Source: Betaproteobacteria bacterium (lineage in GTDB: Bacteria > Pseudomonadota > Gammaproteobacteria > Burkholderiales > Eutrophovitaceae). From it: a stretch of 12,279 bases of DNA. The notes under the pieces are model-generated. The model made no database searches. It saw only the letters and a program-made list of their open reading frames with translations, and was not told the DNA's origin. This document shows positions 7,440-12,279 of this stretch, one piece after another; positions within the stretch are counted from its first letter, which is position 1, and the number at the start of each line of letters is the position of its first letter. The translations under genes and the position numbers were made by a program. The stretch is from contig QXZO01000112.1 in the NCBI GenBank assembly GCA_009886305.1, positions 1 through 12,279 on the forward strand. The letters run 5' to 3'.

Positions 7440-7454
7440 GCACATAAACTGTGC
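7440..7454. promoter_or_regulatory. NtrC-binding site 1 (upstream enhancer of glnA)
   Basis: The perfect dyad GCACATAAACTGTGC fits the NtrC consensus GCAC-N7-GTGC (GCACCAAAATGGTGC type). Its centre is about 128 bases upstream of the start point predicted from the sigma-54 promoter, close to the -140 enhancer site of E. coli glnA. Confidence 0.75.
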
Positions 7455-7469
7455 GCATTATATAAATAT

Positions 7470-7484
7470 GCACCATAATGATGC
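7470..7484. promoter_or_regulatory. NtrC-binding site 2 (upstream enhancer of glnA)
   Basis: GCACCATAATGATGC matches GCACCAAAATGGTGC at 13 of 15 positions; its right half reads ATGC instead of GTGC. Its centre is 30 bases from site 1, about three helical turns, the phasing that lets NtrC dimers assemble on one face of the DNA. E. coli glnA has its two strong sites 32 bases apart. Confidence 0.7.
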
Positions 7485-7515
7485 TAAAATATCCACCCTC
7501 AAGCTCGCTAAATCT

Positions 7516-7521
7516 TATAAT
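7516..7521 (+). promoter_or_regulatory. Possible sigma-70 -10 box for glnA
   Basis: A perfect TATAAT lies between the NtrC sites and the sigma-54 promoter. The -35 position at 17-base spacing reads CCACCC, not TTGACA, so it would need an activator or give only basal transcription. E. coli glnA has a comparable weak upstream promoter (glnAp1), which makes this plausible. Confidence 0.35.
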
Positions 7522-7547
7522 GCCTCAGTAAACCTTATTAGTATAGG

Positions 7548-7563
7548 TTGGCATGATTTGTGC
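7548..7563 (+). promoter_or_regulatory. Sigma-54 (RpoN) promoter of glnA
   Basis: TTGGCATG (-24 element, consensus YTGGCACG) and GTGC (-12 element, consensus TTGC) carry the invariant GG (7550-7551) and GC (7562-7563) exactly 10 bases apart. Transcription would start near 7574-7575, giving a leader of about 63 bases before the ATG. Two NtrC-type dyads at suitable distance support it. Confidence 0.8.
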
Positions 7564-7637
7564 GTGTAACAGATTGAGCTAAGAGGCATAAACTGCACTC
7601 AACATTTCAATCAATTTTAAGGTTTAGGAGAATAATA

Positions 7638-9050
7638 ATGGCATCACCCTCTGATGTACTCAAGATGATCGCTGACAATGATGTCAAATTTGTCGATCTT
7701 CGTTTTACGGATACTCGCGGCAAAGAACAGCATGTTTCAGTACCTACCCGAGAGTTCGACACAAGCAAATTTGAAGATGGACACGCCTTTGATGGCTCAT
7801 CAATTTCAGGCTGGAAAGGAATTCAAGCATCTGACATGCTGCTCGTTCCAGATCCTGACTCAGCCCGTATAGATCCGTTCACAGAGGAACCTGTTTTAAA
7901 TATAAGCTGTGACGTTATTGAGCCCTCGGATGGTAAAGGTTATGACCGTGACCCTAGATCGATTGCTAAAAGAGCGGAAGCCTACCTACAATCTACTGGC
8001 ATCGGAGATACAGCATACTTTGGGCCAGAACCAGAATTTTTTGTTTTTGACAGCATTACCTGGGACGTTGGTGCCGGTGGAAGTTTTGTAAAAATTAATT
8101 CAGAAGAAGCTCCATGGTCCTCGGGAATCGAAATGGAGGGCGGCAATCTCGGACATCGTCCGCGAACTAAAGGCGGCTACTTTCCTGTTCCACCTGTAGA
8201 TTCATTACAAGACCTACGAAACGCTATCTGTATGGCCCTCGAAGCCCAGGGCGTAGAAGTTGAGGTGCATCACCATGAAGTAGCAGCAGCAGGTCAATGC
8301 GAAATCGGAACAAAATTTAATACATTGGTTAAAAGGGCCGATTGGACTCAGATATTAAAGTATACGATCTGGAATACCGCTCACTCATACGGAAAGACTG
8401 CAACATTTATGCCCAAACCTGTAGTTGGTGATAACGGCACTGGGATGCATGTACACCAGTCAGTTTGGAAAGATGGGAAAAACTTATTTGCTGGCGACGA
8501 ATATGCCGGCCTTTCAGAAACCGCGCTCTACTACATCGGCGGAATCATCAAACACGCTCAGGCACTAAACGCCATCACAAATCCAAGTACGAATTCCTAT
8601 AAGCGGTTAGTCCCCGGATTTGAAGCCCCAGTAAATTTAGCTTACTCGGCCCGAAACCGTTCTGCGTCTATCCGGATTCCACATGTCGCAAGCGACAAAG
8701 GGCGAAGAATTGAAACTCGTTTTCCGGATGCAATGGCCAATCCGTACCTGGCATTTTCTGCGCTACTCATGGCGGGCCTAGACGGGATTGAAAATAAAAT
8801 TCATCCGGGGGGGCCAGTAGACCAAGATCTCTACACGATGAGCCCAGAAGAGCTTTCAAAAATCCCAACGGTCTGCGGCTCACTTGAGCAAGCACTAAAA
8901 GCACTGAGCGCTGATCGAGAGTTCCTAACTAAGGGCGGGGTGATGTCCGATGAAATGATAGATGCATATATTGACCTAAAGATGGACGAAGTTAACCGCT
9001 TCAACATGACAACACATCCGGTTGAATTTGATATGTATTACAGCTCCTAA
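7638..9050 (+). CDS. glnA: Glutamine synthetase, type I
   Basis: A cytosolic dodecameric enzyme making glutamine from glutamate, ammonia and ATP, the main entry of ammonium at low nitrogen. It has 470 residues (E. coli has 469). The N-terminal beta-grasp domain spans roughly residues 1-105, with DGSSISGWKGI leading to the substrate latch. The catalytic domain carries the metal and ATP motifs YFGPEPEFF, KGGYFPVPPVD, EVHHHEVAAAGQCEI, NGTGMHVHQS and NRSASIRIP. LYTMSPEE holds Tyr399, equivalent to the adenylylated Tyr397 of E. coli, so control by GlnE adenylyltransferase is expected (GSI-beta type). AGGAG 7 bases before the ATG fixes the start. Upstream are two NtrC dyads and a sigma-54 promoter; downstream are a stem-loop and glnLG. 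Nothing about it is unusual for a proteobacterium. Confidence 0.98.
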   Translation: MASPSDVLKMIADNDVKFVDLRFTDTRGKEQHVSVPTREFDTSKFEDGHAFDGSSISGWKGIQASDMLLVPDPDSARIDPFTEEPVLNISCDVIEPSDGKGYDRDPRSIAKRAEAYLQSTGIGDTAYFGPEPEFFVFDSITWDVGAGGSFVKINSEEAPWSSGIEMEGGNLGHRPRTKGGYFPVPPVDSLQDLRNAICMALEAQGVEVEVHHHEVAAAGQCEIGTKFNTLVKRADWTQILKYTIWNTAHSYGKTATFMPKPVVGDNGTGMHVHQSVWKDGKNLFAGDEYAGLSETALYYIGGIIKHAQALNAITNPSTNSYKRLVPGFEAPVNLAYSARNRSASIRIPHVASDKGRRIETRFPDAMANPYLAFSALLMAGLDGIENKIHPGGPVDQDLYTMSPEELSKIPTVCGSLEQALKALSADREFLTKGGVMSDEMIDAYIDLKMDEVNRFNMTTHPVEFDMYYSS

Positions 9051-9063
9051 TCATCGATGTGGC

Positions 9064-9093
9064 AAGAGTTGCGGCCCTTAAGTCGCAACTCTT
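9064..9093 (+). terminator. Strong stem-loop between glnA and glnL
   Basis: AAGAGTTGCG (9064-9073) pairs perfectly with CGCAACTCTT (9084-9093). A further G-T and C-G pair makes it 12 bp with a 6-base loop. It begins 14 bases after the glnA stop. What follows (ACTCTTACGTTAATTT) is only moderately T-rich, so I read it as a partial terminator or mRNA-stabilising structure that keeps glnLG expression below glnA, as in enteric bacteria where an attenuating terminator sits in the same place. Confidence 0.6.
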
Positions 9094-9155
9094 ACTCTTA
9101 CGTTAATTTAATCAATAAAAACAAAAAAATCTGGAAAATTAGGTGCGTATCTAAC

Positions 9156-10244
9156 ATGAACGCAATTAAAGAATTTAGTGAATTTCCCGGACTGGAAATG
9201 CTGTCCTCAGCAGTTGTCTTGATTGATCAACACAACTGCATCAGCTATATCAATCCTGCCGCTGAGCATCTTTTTGATGTGAGCCGAAAAAGTGCGAAAG
9301 GTACTTCATTAAAGAAACTTTTTGTTAACCCAAGCGCAATGCTGATAGGCGTTGAACATGCTAGACGTCATCGATGCAGCTATATCCAACACGAAATTCC
9401 ATTTCAAATTCACGATTACAAAAAAACAGAGCTCTCATTTACGGTAACTCCGGTCGGAGACATTAGCGAACATGATTTTTTGATTGAGTTTTCTTGTCCT
9501 TCACAACAAACAAAAATTGCACGCGAGCAACGAATTATCTCAGAAACAAATCATAGTAGAGAACTAATTAGAAACCTAGCCCACGAAATAAAAAATCCGC
9601 TTGGAGCACTTCGAGGTGCTGCGCAACTGCTTGATCGGGAATTGGACAAAGAGGAACTGCACGAATATACATCCGTGATTATCAAGGAAGCAGACCGACT
9701 CAGGGACCTACTTGATCGATTATTAACCCCGCACAAAATTCCGCAAATGGTCAGCTTCAATATCCATGAGGTGCTCGAACAGATACGCTCGGTAATACTC
9801 GCCGAATTCTCATGTGGCTTACGCATGGAGCGTGACTACGATTTAAGTCTCCCAGATATGGTGGGCGATAAACAGCAGATAACTCAAGCTTTTTTAAACG
9901 TTGCACGGAATGCAGCGCAAGCTCTTTGTGGAAAAGGGCAAATCAAAATCAGAACAAGAGTTGCGCGACGCGTCACCTTGGCAAATCAATTCTTTAAACT
10001 AGGATTGTTTATAGATATTTCTGACAATGGACCAGGCATACCAAAGTCGTTAATAGACAAAATATTTTTTCCTCTCATTTCCGGAAAAAACGACGGTAGC
10101 GGATTAGGCCTTTCGTTATCTCAAACTTTCATCAGTCATCACAATGGAACAATAGATGTTGAATCACAACCAGGAAATACATGTTTCACGGTACTCATCC
10201 CGATCAAATCAACTCAGAATTCAGGAGAGCACATAAATGGCTAA
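9156..10244 (+). CDS. glnL: Nitrogen regulation sensor kinase/phosphatase NtrB
   Basis: A cytosolic histidine kinase that phosphorylates NtrC at low nitrogen and, when bound by PII protein, dephosphorylates it. From ATG 9156 it has 362 residues (E. coli has 349). A PAS domain covers roughly 10-110 (AVVLIDQHNCISYINPAAE). The H box is NLAHEIKNPLGALRGAAQLL, with phospho-acceptor His143. The HATPase domain has the N box (ARNAAQAL, with Asn252), DNGPGIP from 290 and GSGLGLSLS from 314. There is no membrane segment, as expected. The frame is open upstream to an ATG at 9057, but those 33 residues are not NtrB-like and would be encoded across the glnA stem-loop, so I reject them. The chosen start has only a distant AGG. 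The end overlaps glnG by 8 bases. Confidence 0.95.
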   Translation: MNAIKEFSEFPGLEMLSSAVVLIDQHNCISYINPAAEHLFDVSRKSAKGTSLKKLFVNPSAMLIGVEHARRHRCSYIQHEIPFQIHDYKKTELSFTVTPVGDISEHDFLIEFSCPSQQTKIAREQRIISETNHSRELIRNLAHEIKNPLGALRGAAQLLDRELDKEELHEYTSVIIKEADRLRDLLDRLLTPHKIPQMVSFNIHEVLEQIRSVILAEFSCGLRMERDYDLSLPDMVGDKQQITQAFLNVARNAAQALCGKGQIKIRTRVARRVTLANQFFKLGLFIDISDNGPGIPKSLIDKIFFPLISGKNDGSGLGLSLSQTFISHHNGTIDVESQPGNTCFTVLIPIKSTQNSGEHING

Positions 10245-11637
10245 GGTTTGGATTGTAGATGATGATCAATCTATACGATGGGTTTTCGAAAAGACATTAA
10301 TCCGAGAAAGTATTAATTTTCGATTGTTTTCATCTGCTGAAGAAGCAAGCGCTGCGCTCACCAAAGAAACACCTTCCGTTGTCGTCAGCGATATACGAAT
10401 GAGTGGGAATAGCGGGTTGGACCTTTTAAATGAGATTAATGAAAAATTTCCAAAAGTGCCAACGATTATTATGACAGCGCACTCCGATCTCGATAGCGCA
10501 GTTAGCGCCTTTCAAAGAGGAGCTTTCGAATATTTAGCAAAGCCTTTTGATATTGATGCTGCGGTCGAGCTTATTCAACGAGCAATTAAAAAAAGTGATG
10601 AACAAACCACACGTACGGACAACTCTACCAATCCGAATGGCCTTTTAGGCCAGGCAAAATCAATGCAAGAGGTTTTCCGAACAATCGGACGTCTGTCACA
10701 AACAGACGCAACCGTGCTCATTACAGGCGAATCAGGGACTGGGAAAGAATTGATCGCCCAGGCGCTTCATCAACACAGTCAACGCAGCAGTAAACCCTTC
10801 GTAGCCATCAATACTGCATCAATCCCCAAAGAATTACTTGAGTCGGAATTGTTTGGACACGAGCGAGGTTCATTCACAGGCGCTCAAACAACGAGAAAAG
10901 GCCGATTTGAACAAGCTGCAGGTGGGACCCTGTTTCTTGACGAGATAGGAGATATGCCCGCGGAACTGCAAACGAGGCTACTCCGTGTTTTATCTGATGG
11001 CCACTACTACCGCGTAGGTGGCCATGATCCCCTCAAAGCAAACGTAAGAGTGCTCGCGGCCACACACCAAGATTTAGAGCAAAGAGTGGATGAAGGGTTG
11101 TTTCGTGAAGATCTTTTTCACCGCCTCAATGTCATTCGAGTAAAAGTCCCACCACTTAGAGAGCGCATCGAGGACATTCCATTACTCGCAGATTTTTTCC
11201 TAGAGAGAAACGCAACAAAACTAAATTCGCAAAGAAAATCCTTCACGGAGGAAGCCCTGAGTTACCTTAAAACTAAATCATGGCATGGCAACGTACGTCA
11301 ACTAGAAAACCTCTGCCACTGGGTGACAATTATGGCGCCAGGAGCATACGTGGACATTTCTGATCTCCCCAAAGATTTTAAGCACGAAATCGATAAATCA
11401 CTAGACCCCAACGAGGGGTGGCAGCAATTGCTCGGGAAAGAGGTGGATCAACTATTACACAACGGCAGTACAGGCTTATACGAGGGGTTGACACAAACTT
11501 TTGAAAAAGCACTGATATCTAGGGCTTTAACATTCACTGCTGGACGTAAAATAGAAGCAGCAAATTTACTCGGCATTGGACGAAATACTATTGCCCGTAA
11601 GATATCAGAACTGAATCTCTCGTTCGATAAAAAATAA
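10237..11637 (+). CDS. glnG: Nitrogen regulation response regulator NtrC
   Basis: A sigma-54 enhancer-binding activator, phosphorylated by NtrB. It has 466 residues (E. coli has 469). The receiver domain spans about 1-120: the acidic pocket is at Asp8-Asp10, the phospho-acceptor is Asp52, and Thr80 and Lys102 are conserved. The AAA+ domain spans about 135-375: Walker A is GESGTGKE (164-171), the sigma-54-contacting loop is GSFTGA (211-216; Ser212 replaces the more usual Ala), Walker B is TLFLDE (231-236), and the arginine-rich FREDLFHRLNV segment is present. The C-terminal Fis-type helix-turn-helix (roughly 436-460, ending RNTIARKISEL) would bind the dyads upstream of glnA. AGGAG lies 9 bases before the ATG, inside the end of glnL; the 8-base overlap implies translational coupling. 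It ends 34 bases before the convergent xthA. Confidence 0.97.
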   Translation: MAKVWIVDDDQSIRWVFEKTLIRESINFRLFSSAEEASAALTKETPSVVVSDIRMSGNSGLDLLNEINEKFPKVPTIIMTAHSDLDSAVSAFQRGAFEYLAKPFDIDAAVELIQRAIKKSDEQTTRTDNSTNPNGLLGQAKSMQEVFRTIGRLSQTDATVLITGESGTGKELIAQALHQHSQRSSKPFVAINTASIPKELLESELFGHERGSFTGAQTTRKGRFEQAAGGTLFLDEIGDMPAELQTRLLRVLSDGHYYRVGGHDPLKANVRVLAATHQDLEQRVDEGLFREDLFHRLNVIRVKVPPLRERIEDIPLLADFFLERNATKLNSQRKSFTEEALSYLKTKSWHGNVRQLENLCHWVTIMAPGAYVDISDLPKDFKHEIDKSLDPNEGWQQLLGKEVDQLLHNGSTGLYEGLTQTFEKALISRALTFTAGRKIEAANLLGIGRNTIARKISELNLSFDKK

Positions 11638-11671
11638 TTTCTGACTCACTTTTTTGAGCCGAAGGGACGTG

Positions 11672-12279
11672 TTAATCAGTAACCGCCATGACAGGAGCAT
11701 GATCAGAAGGCCGCTCCATTTTCCTAAAGGATTTAAGCACTTCGACTGAAGCACATTGTTCTCGAACCGAGCCAGACATTAAAATATGGTCAATCCTTAA
11801 ACCAAGCTTCCTCCTAAATGCGTTCATCCGATAATCCCACCACGTAAACCTGTCTGGACCGTGAAGAAACTCGTCTAGGCTGTCATGCAATCCAAAATTT
11901 AACAGTTCTTCATATAAGTCTCTTTCTTGCGATGTACACAAGACCTTGTCACGAAAAGCCTCAGCATCATAAACGTCCTGATCTTTGGGGGCTATATTAA
12001 AGTCGCCTAACACCACGAGCTTATTATGTTGAACAGCTTCGGCAAGCACAAAATCCACAAAAGCCCTCAACCACTTGAGTTTATATTGATATTTTTGAGA
12101 ATCAATTGACTCTCCATTAGGCACGTAAGCATTAATAATTCGTAAACCATCAGCGCTTGTTGCTGCGATTACGCGAGCCTGCTCATCTTGTAAACCGGGA
12201 ACACCTACCTGAATATCAAACATTTTTTCGCGCGAAAGAATGGCTACGCCGTTATACGTCTTTTGTCCATGATAGACAA
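11672..12279 (-). CDS. xthA: Exodeoxyribonuclease III, N-terminus beyond right edge
   Basis: A Mg-dependent 3'-5' exonuclease and AP endonuclease for base-excision repair. Although an ATG occurs at 12223, the frame stays open to the window edge and the extra 18 codons read HGQKTYNGVAILS..., matching the family's YHGQK..GVALLS segment. So this is the C-terminal 202 or so residues of a protein usually 250-270 long, and the first 55-65 residues lie outside. The endonuclease/exonuclease/phosphatase fold's catalytic residues in view are intact: the Asp and Asn of GDFNIAP, the Trp-rich RFTWWDYR substrate loop, the Asp of LRIDHIL and the Asp-His pair of PSDHAP. The metal-binding Glu of the LQETK motif would be upstream, out of view. 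It is convergent with glnG, without a clear terminator between them. Confidence 0.95.
   Translation of the reverse strand, partial: VYHGQKTYNGVAILSREKMFDIQVGVPGLQDEQARVIAATSADGLRIINAYVPNGESIDSQKYQYKLKWLRAFVDFVLAEAVQHNKLVVLGDFNIAPKDQDVYDAEAFRDKVLCTSQERDLYEELLNFGLHDSLDEFLHGPDRFTWWDYRMNAFRRKLGLRIDHILMSGSVREQCASVEVLKSFRKMERPSDHAPVMAVTD

Noticed and set aside
9057..9155. N-terminal extension of glnL to the ATG at 9057
   Set aside because: The 33 residues do not resemble NtrB, the ATG has no ribosome site, and the stretch is occupied by the glnA stem-loop. NtrB-like sequence begins at the ATG at 9156.
11640..11665. Terminator between glnG and xthA (CTCA, T-rich loop, TGAG)
   Set aside because: Only four pairs form before a mismatch. 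That is too weak to call.
1..12279. Mobile element, CRISPR array, toxin-antitoxin or defence system
   Set aside because: I searched by eye for transposase or integrase motifs, regular repeats with spacers, paired small genes and long terminal inverted repeats and found none. All intergenic gaps are under about 240 bases and fully flanked by housekeeping genes.

Overview
The window looks like ordinary chromosome from a gammaproteobacterium. The evidence is the glnA-glnL-glnG order, the abutting Kdo/heptose LPS-core genes waaC-waaA, an E. coli-type ThiC with a C-terminal CxxCxxxxC cluster motif, and the close match of every recognisable product to enterobacterial or pseudomonad families. Base composition is moderately A+T-rich and intergenic gaps are short, which would fit a compact free-living (perhaps aquatic) genome. 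That habitat guess is inference, and no marker here fixes the genus. I see no phage, IS, CRISPR, tRNA or rRNA.

Layout. 1-1105: the 3' end of an unrecognised gene enters from the left edge, converging on a minus-strand gene for a protein with a glycosyltransferase-like (GT-A) look. 1106-3369: waaC and waaA, overlapping by one base, start the inner core of LPS. 3381-3944: the folate enzyme gene ygfA, convergent with waaA. 4152-6026: thiC (thiamin pyrimidine synthesis), without a visible TPP riboswitch in its leader. 6114-6929: uppP, which recycles the undecaprenyl carrier used for peptidoglycan and O-antigen. 6956-7405: a single-domain rhodanese on the minus strand, divergent from glnA. 7638-11637: glnA, glnL (ntrB) and glnG (ntrC). 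11672-12279: the minus-strand C-terminal two thirds or so of exonuclease III (xthA), running off the right edge.

How it works together. The best-supported regulatory unit is the nitrogen circuit. Upstream of glnA lie two NtrC-type dyads with centres 30 bp apart and a sigma-54 promoter of the GG-N10-GC type. The genes for the sensor kinase and the enhancer-binding activator follow glnA. A strong stem-loop between glnA and glnL probably limits read-through, so the enzyme would be made in large excess over its regulators. The remaining genes are housekeeping functions in envelope assembly, cofactor synthesis and DNA repair. No undescribed multi-gene system is evident. The least explained items are the GT-like gene next to waaC, the left-edge fragment, and the unexplained thiC leader.
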